A stretch of 64,000 bases of DNA from Desulforamulus putei DSM 12395 (lineage in GTDB: Bacteria; Bacillota; Desulfotomaculia; Desulfotomaculales; Desulfotomaculaceae), in assembly GCF_900129195.1 (NCBI RefSeq), contig NZ_FQUY01000012.1, positions 22,757 through 86,756 on the forward strand, read 5' to 3'. This document shows positions 1 to 9,076 of the stretch, piece by piece (the first letter of the stretch is position 1; each line of letters starts with the position of its first letter). The notes beneath the pieces were generated by a model. The model did not search any database and had not been told where the DNA came from. It worked only from the letters and a program-made list of their open reading frames with translations. The position numbers were made by a program, and so were the translations under genes.

Positions 1-235
1 GGAGTTTGGCAACAGTTTTTTGTCCCTCTCAGGATCTGCCAAAACATTCGAATATTACAACTTTCGGTTTGCCCTCCGGTGACCTAAAATAGAAATGAGA
101 CAGACTGTCTATGTCGATGAACTCTGTTTATTTCCATTTGCATAGAAAGTGAAAAAGCCTGTATTGGAAAAGTATCTAAAAGCTGGAACAATTATGTTAC
201 CAAGCACGTCTACCGAATAGAAGGGGGGATGTTCC

Positions 236-1306
236 GTGCAATGCCAGGAAGCATTAGAGATGCTGTCACCGTACCTGGACGGAGTCCTTGATCCTGCCGA
301 ACATGCAGCAGTTCAAGACCATCTGGCCTGTTGTCCCTCATGCAGAGCTGAATGGGAAGAACTACGGTCATGTCTGTCCCTGCTGCAGGAACTTCCGGAA
401 ATAGCTCCACCAGCCGGTTTCCGGGCTGGGTTAATGGAAAAGATTGATACATTGACTTTACCGGCACAGGCGCCCCGGCGCACAGACTGGTTTGAGCGTG
501 TAAACGGGGTCACCCGCAAAGGGTGGTACCGTACCGCTGCTGTGGCAGCCGTTGTGGCCATGACCCTGGGGCTGACCGCCCTGTGGGAAAAGGAAGGTCG
601 TCAATTGATTCCCGTTCAACCCGCCACCCAGGAAATGGCTACCATTGAGCCGTTAACCGGCGGGCACAGACAAGAGTACCCGGCAGAGAACCAGGGTAAG
701 CCTGCAGAAGGCAAACAGACCGGCGTGGAGGGCGAAAAAACTCCGGCTTCGGCCCAGGGAAGCAAGGCAACCAAACCGACAGACAAAGCGGCTGCTCCCG
801 GGGCGGCCGGTCAGCCTGAAAGGAAGTTTGTTTCCGAGAGCTACCATTCTCAGCCCAGTGAGGGGATGATTGCACGCACGGTGGTCTTAAAACTGGATGT
901 CCAGGATGCCGGTACGGCCCTGAAGTCCATTGCTGCCATCAGCCAGAAGGTTGGCGGTTCCATCGTGGTGCCCTATACCGAGAGCAATGGAGCCGGTATG
1001 GTTGGCATTAAAGTGCCGGCCGGTCACTCCAGGATGGTAGAAAGCCAGATAAAGGCCCTTGGGGAAGTGGTTACAGACATGCCCTCGGAAAGAGACCTGA
1101 GCAGCCAACATAAACAGGCTGTAAATGCCCTGGAGCAGCTGCAGGCCCAGCAGACCGACCTGGCCAACCAGCTGGCAGAAAAAGAGGACCCGGCACTGGA
1201 AGACCGGCTGGCGAAAATAAATGCCGCCGTTAGCCAGCAAATTAAACTGATTCAGCAAATCGAAGAACAGTGCAGGGATTCAATGATCACCATTACCCTT
1301 CAGTAA
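236..1306 (+). CDS. Zinc-finger anti-sigma-factor-like membrane protein with DUF4349-like C-terminus
   Basis: The N-terminus carries a zf-HC2/ZAS-type zinc motif (H29, C33, C36 in DHLACCPSC), typical of anti-sigma factors that hold an ECF sigma factor at the membrane. One hydrophobic segment lies near residues 98-117, followed by a charged Ala/Pro/Lys-rich linker and an extracytoplasmic domain of about 150 residues ending in a coiled coil, which resembles DUF4349. The GTG start at 236 is preceded by AAGGGGGG. A partner sigma gene, if any, would lie left of the window, so the sigma link is inferred from the family only. Confidence 0.75.
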   Translation: MQCQEALEMLSPYLDGVLDPAEHAAVQDHLACCPSCRAEWEELRSCLSLLQELPEIAPPAGFRAGLMEKIDTLTLPAQAPRRTDWFERVNGVTRKGWYRTAAVAAVVAMTLGLTALWEKEGRQLIPVQPATQEMATIEPLTGGHRQEYPAENQGKPAEGKQTGVEGEKTPASAQGSKATKPTDKAAAPGAAGQPERKFVSESYHSQPSEGMIARTVVLKLDVQDAGTALKSIAAISQKVGGSIVVPYTESNGAGMVGIKVPAGHSRMVESQIKALGEVVTDMPSERDLSSQHKQAVNALEQLQAQQTDLANQLAEKEDPALEDRLAKINAAVSQQIKLIQQIEEQCRDSMITITLQ

Positions 1307-1312
1307 ATGCTG

Positions 1313-1340
1313 CCACCTCGTTGAGGTGGTTTTTGTTTTT
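1313..1340 (+). terminator. Rho-independent terminator after the zf-HC2 gene
   Basis: A perfect 7-bp stem CCACCTC/GAGGTGG with a 3-nt loop is followed by a T-rich run, starting 7 nt after the stop codon. Confidence 0.85.
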
Positions 1341-1365
1341 TATTCGGCTTGTCTATAATTGGTTC

Positions 1366-1394
1366 TTGACTTGCCTGAGAGAAATTAATATAAT
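1366..1394 (+). promoter_or_regulatory. Sigma-A promoter for tRNA-Ser
   Basis: TTGACT and TATAAT are separated by exactly 17 nt, 39 nt upstream of the tRNA. This is near consensus, as expected for a stable RNA gene. Confidence 0.8.
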
Positions 1395-1433
1395 CTAACA
1401 TGTAGCCTGTTGGCAAAAACTTAATGTACCTTT

Positions 1434-1525
1434 GGAGAGGTGGCCGAGTCTGGTCGAAGGCGCATGACTGGAAATCATGTAATGGGGCAACTCATTCGCG
1501 GGTTCGAATCCCGCCCTCTCCGCCA
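1434..1525 (+). tRNA. tRNA-Ser (GGA anticodon)
   Basis: The acceptor stem GGAGAGG/CCTCTCC has discriminator G and an encoded CCA (1523-1525). The anticodon stem CATGA/TCATG encloses loop CTGGAAA with anticodon GGA at 1470-1472, reading UCC/UCU. A long variable arm and the T-loop GGTTCGAATCC are present. A tRNA-Ser directly before the SRP RNA gene is also the B. subtilis arrangement. Confidence 0.97.
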
Positions 1526-1540
1526 TCAAAAATGTTAGTC

Positions 1541-1815
1541 TATGGCCGTGCTAGACGGGGAGGTAGCGGTGCCCTGTACCAGCAATCCGCTGTAGCTGGG
1601 TTGAATTCCTGCCATAGGGGTTGGCTTGTGAGGACTGGTCAGCGTAAGGGGCGTTGACGACCGGGTCTTGCGCAGCGTAGGCTCTCGAACCGTGTCAGGT
1701 CCTGACGGAAGCAGCACTAAGGGAATCCCTGCGGGTGCCGCGAGGTAGCCTGGTCTGAGCAACCTGCGTTGGTTCGCTCGGAAGCCATTTCTCGACGGTG
1801 GGTGCACGGTCTCTT
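1541..1815 (+). ncRNA. ffs: Signal recognition particle RNA, large bacterial type
   Basis: This is the RNA core of the signal recognition particle, which binds Ffh and targets ribosomes translating membrane proteins. The 5' part GCCGTGCTAGACGGGGAGG and the apical domain with GTCAGGTCC and GGAAGCAGC are characteristic. The length of about 270 nt indicates the Alu-domain-containing Gram-positive form (scr). It starts about 15 nt after tRNA-Ser, so the two are probably co-transcribed. In B. subtilis dnaX follows directly; here three accessory genes intervene. The ends are estimated from the pairing of GCCGTGC with GTGCACGGT. Confidence 0.95.
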
Positions 1816-1837
1816 AATTTTACTGGTGATAATGATG

Positions 1838-1875
1838 AACTGTCTGTGTTTCACGCAGGCAGTTTTTAATTTTTG
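1838..1875 (+). terminator. Terminator after SRP RNA
   Basis: AACTGTCTGTG pairs, with G-U wobbles, with CACGCAGGCAGTT and is followed by TTTTAATTTTT. Confidence 0.7.
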
Positions 1876-1916
1876 GGTACAAAAAAGCAGCGGGCCTGCG
1901 CCCGGCTGCATAGATG

Positions 1917-2414
1917 TTATCGACAGTTCAACGTAAATAAATAATTGTATTTGGAACCGTGCTTTAACTCATCCGTATAAATCTCGGTGATCATGTTCCT
2001 GTAAGGTAAAAATTCCAACCCGAATAATATTTTGCGATATCTTTCCACCGCAGCCAGTTCCCCAAAAAGGGCTGTTTTTATGCCTTCACAAAAATTTTTG
2101 GGTGGTTGAAAGGTCGTCTCAGGCGCCTGGGGAATATCCTGCCCGGTTAGCTCCCAATAGATTTGCCTGAGCATCTTGTTGTGTTTCATTTCGTCATCTC
2201 GAATGGAAGCAACAATTTCTTTTTGGTCAGGAGGAGCGATGCTGACTAAATAATTGTAGAACAATTCATCTTCCCTTTCGTTGCTTACGGACTGTACGAT
2301 CAACTGCAGGGACTGGGGATAGGCATAAACAGGAACGTACATGTAGGTTGGATAATACTTGTAGGTTGTATAGGGGTAGCCGGGGTAGGGGGTTCTCGGG
2401 TAAGATGTATTCAT
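1917..2414 (-). CDS. Ferritin-like (rubrerythrin/coat-type) protein with Tyr/Pro-rich N-terminus
   Basis: The protein has about 165 residues. The first 30 or so are Tyr/Pro-rich, then come two helical pairs with di-iron-type motifs NEREDEL...DDEMKH and GELAAVERY...TDELKHG, the pattern of ferritin-like domains. Such short proteins in spore formers are often coat-associated or act in metal/peroxide handling; that role is inferred. The start at 2414 was chosen over upstream in-frame codons because AAGGTG lies 7 nt before it. The gene is divergent from the nucleoside kinase and inserted between the SRP RNA and dnaX. Confidence 0.75.
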   Translation of the reverse strand: MNTSYPRTPYPGYPYTTYKYYPTYMYVPVYAYPQSLQLIVQSVSNEREDELFYNYLVSIAPPDQKEIVASIRDDEMKHNKMLRQIYWELTGQDIPQAPETTFQPPKNFCEGIKTALFGELAAVERYRKILFGLEFLPYRNMITEIYTDELKHGSKYNYLFTLNCR

Positions 2415-2564
2415 CGGGCAACACCTTCTTTTTTCTACCATTTTATGAATAATGGCCTTGAAATGGTTACGAAATAACACAAAATTCCCGAAACAGTAGC
2501 CTTATTTACCAAATCTCGATATAATATTTTTACTTGGTTAACTAATTGTTTGGGAGGTGTACAA

Positions 2565-4235
2565 ATGGAAAACGTAATCAAGGTTCAGGTAGACGGAGAA
2601 CACACCTACGAGGTTGCCCAGGGTACACCGGTGTTGGAGCTTTTGCAGATGCACAGGCAGCAACAGGAGATTCCTGTGGTTGCCGCCAGCATAAACAACA
2701 TACTCAAGGACCTGAGGACACAATTGGAGGCGCCGTGCCAAGTTAAATTTGTGGATTTGGCGTCACCGGAAGGTATGCGGGTTTACCATCGCAGCGTAAC
2801 CATGGTGTTAATGAGGGCCATTGCCGAAGTGCTGCCCGGCAGCAATGCGGTGATCCAGCATACCCTAGGCAACGGGCTGTATGGAGAAATTCATTACGAC
2901 CGGCCCCTGAGGGACCGGGATATTGCCAGAATCGAGCGGCAGATGCGTTATATTATCGAGGCCGATGAACCGTTTCTGCACACCGTCCTGAACAAGGAAG
3001 ATGCAGAGAGGTTGTTTACCGAAGTGGGGCAAACTGACAAGATTCAATTATTAAAATACGTGCCCGGTGAGGAAGTGGAACTCTATTCCTGCGGCGGATT
3101 TTACGACTTTTGCCACGGCCCCATGGTTCCCGGCACGGGGTATTTAAAGAAATTCCGCCTGCGTTTTTACCTGCCCGGCTTTATCCTGGAGCTGCCCAAG
3201 GCGGAAAGCCCGCTGGAAATCCCCCCCTATGTGGAGCAGGGGAAACTGGCCAATATTCATTTTGAGGCCAAAAAATGGGCCAATATTTTAAAAGTGAACA
3301 ACGTAGTGTCTCTGAATGATGTGATAACAAAAGGGGATGCTGCCAATTTAATCCGGGTTTCCGAGGCCTTCCATGAAAAGAAAATTGCCTATATCGCCGA
3401 CGAGATTGCCGAGAACATTGACCGGATCAGAATTGTTTTAATTGCGGGTCCCTCTTCCTCCGGTAAGACGTCCTTTGCCCAGAGGCTGTCCATCCAGTTG
3501 CAGGTAAACGGCATCCGCCCGGTGGCCATTTCCCTGGACGATTACTTTGTGGACAGAGAACATACCCCCCGTGATGAAAACGGCAACTATGATTTTGAGA
3601 GCATCAGGGCCATTGATATCCCCTTATTTAACGACCACCTGATCAAATTGATCCAGGGCGAAGAAATTAAACTTCCTTATTTTAACTTCAAGACCGGCAA
3701 GCGGGAATATCATGGCGAAAGATTAAAACTGGGCTCGGCTGACCTGCTGGTGGTGGAGGGAATACATGCCCTGAACGATCAACTAACCAGTTCCATTCCC
3801 AAAGGTAGGAAGTTTAAAATCTATGTCAGTGCCCTGACGCAAATTAATCTGGATAACCAGAACCGCATCCCCACCACCGATGTAAGACTGTTGCGGCGGA
3901 TTGCCCGGGACCAGCGCTGCCGGGGTCGTTCGGCCAGAGAAACCCTTGCCATGTGGCCGTCTGTGTGCCGGGGAGAGGAGAAAAATATCTTCCCCTTCCA
4001 GGAAAGCGCCGATGTCATGTTTAACTCTGCTTTGCCCTATGAACTGGCCGTGTTAAAGCCCATTGTAGAACCGCATCTCAAGGAAATTACGCAGGAGTAT
4101 CCGGAATACGCCGAGGCCCGGAGATTGTTGAACTTCCTCAGTTATTTTGCCCCCTTAAAGCTGGATGACGTGCCGTTAAACTCCATTGTCAGGGAGTTTG
4201 CGGGCGACAGTTGCTTTGTTGGAACGGTGAGATAG
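2565..4235 (+). CDS. TGS-domain nucleoside (uridine-type) kinase
   Basis: This 556-aa protein has an N-terminal TGS/ubiquitin-like segment (about 1-65), a middle region resembling the second additional domain of threonyl-tRNA synthetase, and a C-terminal uridine/phosphoribulokinase-type kinase domain with Walker A GPSSSGKT near residue 295 and SLDDYF further on. It probably phosphorylates a nucleoside or related hydroxyl compound; the true substrate cannot be read from sequence. ATG 2565 is preferred over an in-frame codon at 2550 because GGAGGTG sits 5 nt upstream. A TATAAT box lies at 2520-2525. It is a single-gene unit with its own terminator. Confidence 0.85.
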   Translation: MENVIKVQVDGEHTYEVAQGTPVLELLQMHRQQQEIPVVAASINNILKDLRTQLEAPCQVKFVDLASPEGMRVYHRSVTMVLMRAIAEVLPGSNAVIQHTLGNGLYGEIHYDRPLRDRDIARIERQMRYIIEADEPFLHTVLNKEDAERLFTEVGQTDKIQLLKYVPGEEVELYSCGGFYDFCHGPMVPGTGYLKKFRLRFYLPGFILELPKAESPLEIPPYVEQGKLANIHFEAKKWANILKVNNVVSLNDVITKGDAANLIRVSEAFHEKKIAYIADEIAENIDRIRIVLIAGPSSSGKTSFAQRLSIQLQVNGIRPVAISLDDYFVDREHTPRDENGNYDFESIRAIDIPLFNDHLIKLIQGEEIKLPYFNFKTGKREYHGERLKLGSADLLVVEGIHALNDQLTSSIPKGRKFKIYVSALTQINLDNQNRIPTTDVRLLRRIARDQRCRGRSARETLAMWPSVCRGEEKNIFPFQESADVMFNSALPYELAVLKPIVEPHLKEITQEYPEYAEARRLLNFLSYFAPLKLDDVPLNSIVREFAGDSCFVGTVR

Positions 4236-4268
4236 AGAAGTAAAGTCCGCAGATGGGAGATGAATGAC

Positions 4269-4302
4269 AAAACCCTCAGGAAGTCCTGGGGTTTTGTGCT
4301 TT
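4269..4302 (+). terminator. Terminator after the nucleoside kinase
   Basis: AAAACCC...CAGGA pairs with TCCTG...GGGTTTT with a short loop, and is followed by a T-rich tail. Confidence 0.75.
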
Positions 4303-4306
4303 TACT

Positions 4307-4380
4307 GGCCATTGGCCATTGGCCATTGGCTGAAAAGGGCTAATGGCCAACAGCCAATGGCCTGACCCCATAGGAATACT
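4307..4380. repeat. Intergenic heptamer-mosaic element, copy 1
   Basis: Three tandem GGCCATT heptamers are followed by complementary AATGGCC units, so the DNA can fold back. The right edge reads GACCCCATAGGAATAC, an inverted copy of the flank block found at other copies. It sits between two convergent genes. Confidence 0.7.
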
Positions 4381-4382
4381 CC

Positions 4383-5519
4383 TTAGCGTAGAAGTCTTTT
4401 TCCCAGCCAGCTCTGGTACACGCTGACGGCCCGGTGGGGGCACAGTTCCTGGCAGCAGAAACAGCGAATACAGGAATTCAGCTTCACCCGGGGCAGGCCC
4501 TCCGCCATCTCAATGGCATTGGCCGGGCAGCAGCGGTGGCATTCCCCGCAGCCGATGCACAACTCCGGGCTGAACACGGGCCTGGGCTGCAGTTTACTGA
4601 TCAAGCCCTTGAAAGGACCGGGAATATCAAAATCCACCTGCCGGTGGGCCGGCAGCCGGAAGGGCGGTGTTATTTCGGGAAGGGGGTCGCCGGTTAAGTG
4701 GATGCCGGAAGGTTCCGGGCAAAGTCCCCTTTCCATGGACAGGCGGATAAAAGGGAGACCTGTCGGGTTGATGCCAATTAAGTTGGCACAGACAACGTCC
4801 AGGGCATAGGGGCTTGGCGATGCCAGCAGCAGGCCCACTTCCCTGGGGGAACCGGCGGTGGGGCCGTCCCCCTCCATACCCACCACAGCATCCATGACGG
4901 TGAGGGAGGTGGGCAGCAGCGTATTGATGTCAATTAAAAGGTTGCTGAATTGTTCCAACCGCTGCATGTTAAAGTGGTACTGGGCCTTTTTCAGTCCGGG
5001 AATAGCGCCGTACATTAATTTAACGGCGCCGGTGTACCGGGTCATGCAGTGGGTTTTTAATTTTGGCAGGCCAATGATCACGTCCGCCTCGGCCAGCGCC
5101 TTGAGGACGGTGAGCTGCTTCACCGCTTTTCCCCCGGGGTGGGCCAGCGTCATTTCCGTGGTATCAAGGCTGAGCCCGCAGCCTGTGCGCTCGGCCACCG
5201 CCGCCATGCCGGTGGCCCGGTAAACGGCATTGAGCAGCCCTTTGCTGCTGGGACCTCCCGGCGAGTCAACAATAAAGGGCTTGCCCCCGGCCTTTTGCAC
5301 CAGCGTTACCACCGCCTCCACCACCGAGGGATGGGTGGTGGCAGCTTCCTCGGGCTTTTTTTTGGCAATCAGATTGGGTTTAACGGCCACAATTTGTCCG
5401 GGGCGGATGAAACTTTGCATACCTCCGAAATGTTGTAGAAGCCTGTCCAGCGAGGCAGCTACTTGCTGCTGGTCATAGTCGGCGCAACGGGATACGGCAA
5501 CGGTGGGATTTTCCGGCAA
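4383..5519 (-). CDS. DUF362 protein with C-terminal 2x[4Fe-4S] ferredoxin domain
   Basis: Residues 1 to about 300 form a DUF362 domain (GLPKLKTH, VVGMEGDGPTAG). The last 70 residues hold two cluster-binding motifs, CIGCGECHRCCP and CIRCFCCQELCP. Family members are cytoplasmic iron-sulfur proteins of anaerobes; the reaction is not established, though electron transfer is likely. TTG 5519 is the start, with AAAGGAGA 11 nt upstream. The gene lies opposite to dnaX, in the accessory block between SRP RNA and dnaX. Confidence 0.85.
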   Translation of the reverse strand: MPENPTVAVSRCADYDQQQVAASLDRLLQHFGGMQSFIRPGQIVAVKPNLIAKKKPEEAATTHPSVVEAVVTLVQKAGGKPFIVDSPGGPSSKGLLNAVYRATGMAAVAERTGCGLSLDTTEMTLAHPGGKAVKQLTVLKALAEADVIIGLPKLKTHCMTRYTGAVKLMYGAIPGLKKAQYHFNMQRLEQFSNLLIDINTLLPTSLTVMDAVVGMEGDGPTAGSPREVGLLLASPSPYALDVVCANLIGINPTGLPFIRLSMERGLCPEPSGIHLTGDPLPEITPPFRLPAHRQVDFDIPGPFKGLISKLQPRPVFSPELCIGCGECHRCCPANAIEMAEGLPRVKLNSCIRCFCCQELCPHRAVSVYQSWLGKRLLR

Positions 5520-5690
5520 CGGTTCAGTCTCCTTTCACAGGGTGGTCTCTGGCAGCAGTAAATATAGAAATACCATTTTCGTCAGTGTTCCATGATTTCC
5601 TGTTTTTTAAATTGGAAATGGCATCCCGAAAAGGAAAAGCGTATTAAAGGGCGAAACAATATGGAAGAATATCTATGAGGTGGTTTTGTT

Positions 5691-7340
5691 TTGGCGTATA
5701 AAGCATTATACCGGACCTGGCGACCCCAAAATTTCAAAGATATTGTAGGGCAGCAGCACGTTACCCGGACACTGCAAAACGCCCTGCTGCAGGAAAAAGT
5801 GGCCCATGCTTACCTGTTCTGCGGCCCCAGGGGTACGGGGAAAACCACAACTGCCAAGGTGCTGGCCAAAGCATTAAACTGCCTGGACCCGGACGGCGGG
5901 GAGCCCTGCAACCGGTGTGCCCATTGCACCGCGGTGAACGAGGGCAATTCCCTGGACGTGGTGGAAATTGACGCAGCCTCCAACCGGGGTATTGATGAAA
6001 TACGGGATTTAAGAGAAAAAGTGAAATTTGCGCCTTCTGCAGGCAGCAGAAAAGTATATATTATAGATGAAGTTCACATGCTTACCGACCAGGCCTTTAA
6101 CGCCCTGTTAAAGACCCTGGAGGAACCGCCGGCCCACGTGGTCTTTGTACTGGCCACCACCGAGGCCCACAAGGTCCCGTTGACCATCCTTTCCCGCTGC
6201 CAGCGCTTTGATTTTCGCCGGATCAAACCTGAGGAGATGGTGGTCCGGTTAAAGGAAGTGGCGGCAGGGGCGGGCATCCAGGCGGAGGAAGATGCCCTGC
6301 AGCTCATTGCCAGGGCTGCTGAAGGGGGTCTGCGGGATGCCCTGAGTATCCTGGATCAGGGCGCCGCCTTCGCGGAAAAAACGGTTACCGCGGAGGATAT
6401 TCACAGTATTCTGGGCACCGTGCAGCAGGACATTCTGGCGGCCATGACCCGCTGCCTGGCGGAGGGAAAAACCGGGGAGGCCCTGCAGCTGGTTGCCGAA
6501 ATAGCCGACCGGGGGAAAGACCTGCGGCTGTTTACCCGGGAAATGACTTCCTATTTAAGGGGACTGCTGGTGGAAGGTATTGAGGGACGAAACACCGGCC
6601 TGCAGATAGGGAACGAAACACTGTTTAACCTCCTGCAAGTCCTTGTCCAGGCAGAACAGGAGATGAAGTGGAGCTCCCAGCCGACCCTGGTTTTGGAACT
6701 GGCCCTGGTGAAGGCTTCCCGCCCGGAGATTGCCGGGTCGTGGGAAGGCTTGGCCAGGCGGGTGGCGGAACTGGAGCGGCGAATGGAACAGGGACCGGCG
6801 GCGCTGACCCCGCAGGGAGCCCCGCCCGCGCCGTGCCGGGAAACAAAACCGGCCGTCCCTGAACAAGCCGCCGCAGAGAAACCAAAGGCCCCCGGGGTTT
6901 TGGAAAAGCCCCGGCAGGTGCCACCCCCCGCTGAAGGCAAGGCTGTTCCGGAGGGCGGCAACGTCAGTGCAGAACAGGTGCGTAAGGCCTGGCCGGCCCT
7001 GCTGATGGCCATCAAAGAAGGCAAAAAAATGCCCCTCTGGTCATTGTTAAGCAATAACCGGCCGGCCATGGAAGTGCGGGACCATATTTTAACCCTTTAT
7101 TTTGAAGAGGAGTTTGACCTGAAGACGGCCGACAAACCGGAATACCGGAAGTATATGGAATGGCTGCTGGGCAAGCACCTTGGCGGGCAATGGGAGGTGC
7201 GCTGTGTGCACGCCAAAAAGCCGGCGGCCGGGCCGGTCCCCAGGCCTGAGGAGGACCCCATCTATACCGAGGCTGTCCGTATTTTCGGCAAGGACATCGT
7301 GGTTTTGGAAAAGGACCCCGACGAAACAACCCGGGGATGA
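5691..7340 (+). CDS. dnaX: DNA polymerase III subunit gamma/tau
   Basis: This is the clamp-loader ATPase of the replicative polymerase. Walker A GPRGTGKT is at residues 45-52; a zinc module has C64, C73, C76 and C79; Walker B DEVH and the sensor LSRCQRF follow. After residue 360 comes an Ala/Pro-rich linker and a C-terminal tau-like region (total 549 aa). The TTG start is preceded by GAGGTGG. The downstream order yaaK-recR is the conserved Firmicute recombination/replication cluster. No internal frameshift signal of the E. coli type was noticed. Confidence 0.97.
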   Translation: MAYKALYRTWRPQNFKDIVGQQHVTRTLQNALLQEKVAHAYLFCGPRGTGKTTTAKVLAKALNCLDPDGGEPCNRCAHCTAVNEGNSLDVVEIDAASNRGIDEIRDLREKVKFAPSAGSRKVYIIDEVHMLTDQAFNALLKTLEEPPAHVVFVLATTEAHKVPLTILSRCQRFDFRRIKPEEMVVRLKEVAAGAGIQAEEDALQLIARAAEGGLRDALSILDQGAAFAEKTVTAEDIHSILGTVQQDILAAMTRCLAEGKTGEALQLVAEIADRGKDLRLFTREMTSYLRGLLVEGIEGRNTGLQIGNETLFNLLQVLVQAEQEMKWSSQPTLVLELALVKASRPEIAGSWEGLARRVAELERRMEQGPAALTPQGAPPAPCRETKPAVPEQAAAEKPKAPGVLEKPRQVPPPAEGKAVPEGGNVSAEQVRKAWPALLMAIKEGKKMPLWSLLSNNRPAMEVRDHILTLYFEEEFDLKTADKPEYRKYMEWLLGKHLGGQWEVRCVHAKKPAAGPVPRPEEDPIYTEAVRIFGKDIVVLEKDPDETTRG

Positions 7341-7364
7341 ACATAAAAGGAGGAACGTTGCGCT

Positions 7365-7682
7365 ATGATGGGTGGAAATATGAACAAAATGATGAAGCAA
7401 GTGCAAAAGATGCAGCAGGAAATGGCTAAAATGCAGGAGGAACTGGGCAACCGCACGGTGGAAGCCACGGCCGGCGGCGGTGTTGTGAAAGTGGTGGCCA
7501 GCGGCAGACAGGAAATTGTCAGCATTACCATCAAACCCGAAGCCGTCGACCCGGACGACGTGGAAATGTTACAAGACCTGCTGCTGGCCGCTGTCAATGA
7601 TGCCCTGCGTCAGTCCCAGGAAATGGTGGCCAAAGAAATGAGCAAACTCACAGGCGGGCTGAATATTCCCGGATTATTCTAG
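7365..7682 (+). CDS. YbaB/EbfC family nucleoid-associated protein
   Basis: This small (105 aa) DNA-binding protein equals YaaK of B. subtilis. A Met/Lys-rich amphipathic helix at the start ([15 protein letters not shown]) is followed by the family core with [11 protein letters not shown], and it ends in GLNIPGLF. It lies 24 nt after dnaX with AAGGAGG upstream, co-transcribed with dnaX. Two diverged paralogs sit at 45.6-46.2 kb. ATG 7365 or 7368 could be the start. Confidence 0.93.
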   Translation: MMGGNMNKMMKQVQKMQQEMAKMQEELGNRTVEATAGGGVVKVVASGRQEIVSITIKPEAVDPDDVEMLQDLLLAAVNDALRQSQEMVAKEMSKLTGGLNIPGLF

Positions 7683-7688
7683 GCTAGA

Positions 7689-7830
7689 GGGTATTCCCCT
7701 GGGGTCGGGCCTTCAGCCATCAGCCATCGGCTAAAAATAAAAGGCTGAAGGCAATATTTTATCATCTGGCCATTGGCCATTGGCTTCTCTTTTTTTGCCA
7801 ATGGCCAATGGCTAAAGGCCAAGGGCCGGG
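7689..7830. repeat. Intergenic heptamer-mosaic element, copy 2
   Basis: It begins with GGGTATTCCCCTGGGGTC, then CAGCCAT heptamers, then GGCCATT units and their complement CCAATGGCCAATGGC, able to form a long hairpin. It fills most of the yaaK-recR gap. Confidence 0.75.
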
Positions 7831-7901
7831 TTTAGACAGCAGCCCGATTAAGAAAGATAAGCAAATGTGTTTTAGATATAACTGAGCTAGGAGGACACCC
7901 C

Positions 7902-8504
7902 ATGCTTTACTTCTCCGGACCGGTGGCCCGGCTGGTGGATGAGTTTGCCAAATTGCCGGGCATTGGGCCGAAGACGGCCCAGAGGCTGGCCTTTCATATC
8001 CTGAACTCCCCGCCGGAGTTGGCCCAGAGCCTGGCCCGGGCGCTGGTGGAGGTCCGGCAGTCTATCAGGCGCTGTTCCCGGTGCTGCAACCTGACCGATG
8101 AAGATCCCTGTGCCATTTGCCGGGATCCGGCCCGGAACACCAGGCTGCTGTGTGTGGTGGAAGAACCCCGGGATGTGATTGCCATGGAAAAGGCCCGGGG
8201 ATACCGGGGCTTATACCATGTGCTGCACGGCGCCATTTCTCCCATGGAAGGCATCGGGCCGGACGACTTGACCATTAAAGAATTACTGAGCCGTCTCCAA
8301 AACAACGAGGTGGAAGAGGTGATCCTGGCGGCCAATTCCGATGTGGAGGGAGAGACCACCGCCCTTTATCTGGCCCGGCTGTTAAAACCCCTGGGCATTA
8401 AGGTCACCCGCATTGCTCACGGCATTCCCGTGGGTTCGGATCTGGAATATGCCGATGCCATGACGCTGAACAAAGCCCTGGAGGGCCGCGGGGAATTTGG
8501 CTAG
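7902..8504 (+). CDS. recR: Recombination mediator RecR
   Basis: RecR acts with RecO/RecF to load RecA at gaps. A helix-hairpin-helix ([13 protein letters not shown], residues 18-30) is followed by a zinc finger C58/C61/C70/C73 and a Toprim domain ([20 protein letters not shown]). The length of 200 aa matches the family (about 198). AGGAGG precedes ATG 7902. Confidence 0.97.
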   Translation: MLYFSGPVARLVDEFAKLPGIGPKTAQRLAFHILNSPPELAQSLARALVEVRQSIRRCSRCCNLTDEDPCAICRDPARNTRLLCVVEEPRDVIAMEKARGYRGLYHVLHGAISPMEGIGPDDLTIKELLSRLQNNEVEEVILAANSDVEGETTALYLARLLKPLGIKVTRIAHGIPVGSDLEYADAMTLNKALEGRGEFG

Positions 8505-8548
8505 AAAATATTTTCAGGAATTATGGATACCTGTCATAAAGTTTGTCC

Positions 8549-8580
8549 AAGCCCCCTATATTTAGCCTAGGGGGCTTTTC
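8549..8580 (+). terminator. Terminator after recR
   Basis: AAGCCCCCTA pairs with TAGGGGGCTT across a 9-nt loop and ends in a short T run. Confidence 0.85.
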
Positions 8581-8582
8581 TA

Positions 8583-8775
8583 TGGAGTCTGGTCTGGTCT
8601 AATGGGTATTCCTTTGGGGTCTTGTCTGGGCCAGGAAGCACTTCTTTGGGGTCAAGGCTAGGCTAATAAGAATTCCTCTTGGGTCTAATGTATTGTAGAC
8701 AAGACCCCAAAGAATTGCTCATAAGCCCAGACAAGACCCAGTAATAGTACCCGTAAGCCCAGACAAAGAAGCTAC
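8583..8775. repeat. Intergenic mosaic element, copy 3, with long inverted arms
   Basis: GGGTCTTGTCTGGG (8617-8630) is matched by its exact complement CCCAGACAAGACCC (8726-8739). TTCCTTTGGGGTC appears on one strand and GACCCCAAAGAATT on the other. Several shorter copies of the same words fill the 230 bases between recR and bofA. Confidence 0.7.
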
Positions 8776-8812
8776 GCCAGAAAAATACCACCATGTACGA
8801 GGAGGTCTTATT

Positions 8813-9076
8813 ATGGAATGGAAAACAATCATACTTAGCTTGCTGGGCCTGTTCGGCCTGTATCTGTTTGGGACAATCTTTGCCCGTCCGCTGGTATTGA
8901 TCGGCAAATTGGGCTTGTCCCTGGTGGTGGGAGGAATTTTGCTGGTCCTGGTCAACGTCATCTGCGGCGGGTTGGGGATTCATATTGCCATCAACCCCTT
9001 TACCCTTCTTACTGCGGGCATACTGCAGGTCCCGGGGGTGGTGCTGCTGGTGCTGGCCAATTATATCCTCCTGTAA
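8813..9076 (+). CDS. bofA: Pro-sigma-K processing inhibitor BofA
   Basis: An 87-aa integral membrane protein that in B. subtilis holds the SpoIVFB protease inactive in the outer forespore membrane until the SpoIVB signal arrives. Two or three hydrophobic segments and the C-terminal GIHIAINPFT/GVPG-type region (here LQVPGVVLL) fit the family. GAGGAGG lies before ATG 8813. Position after recR is conserved in Bacilli. Confidence 0.88.
   Translation: MEWKTIILSLLGLFGLYLFGTIFARPLVLIGKLGLSLVVGGILLVLVNVICGGLGIHIAINPFTLLTAGILQVPGVVLLVLANYILL

Noticed and set aside
1424..1807. Short frames on both strands over tRNA-Ser and SRP RNA
   Set aside because: The region is fully explained by the two RNA genes.
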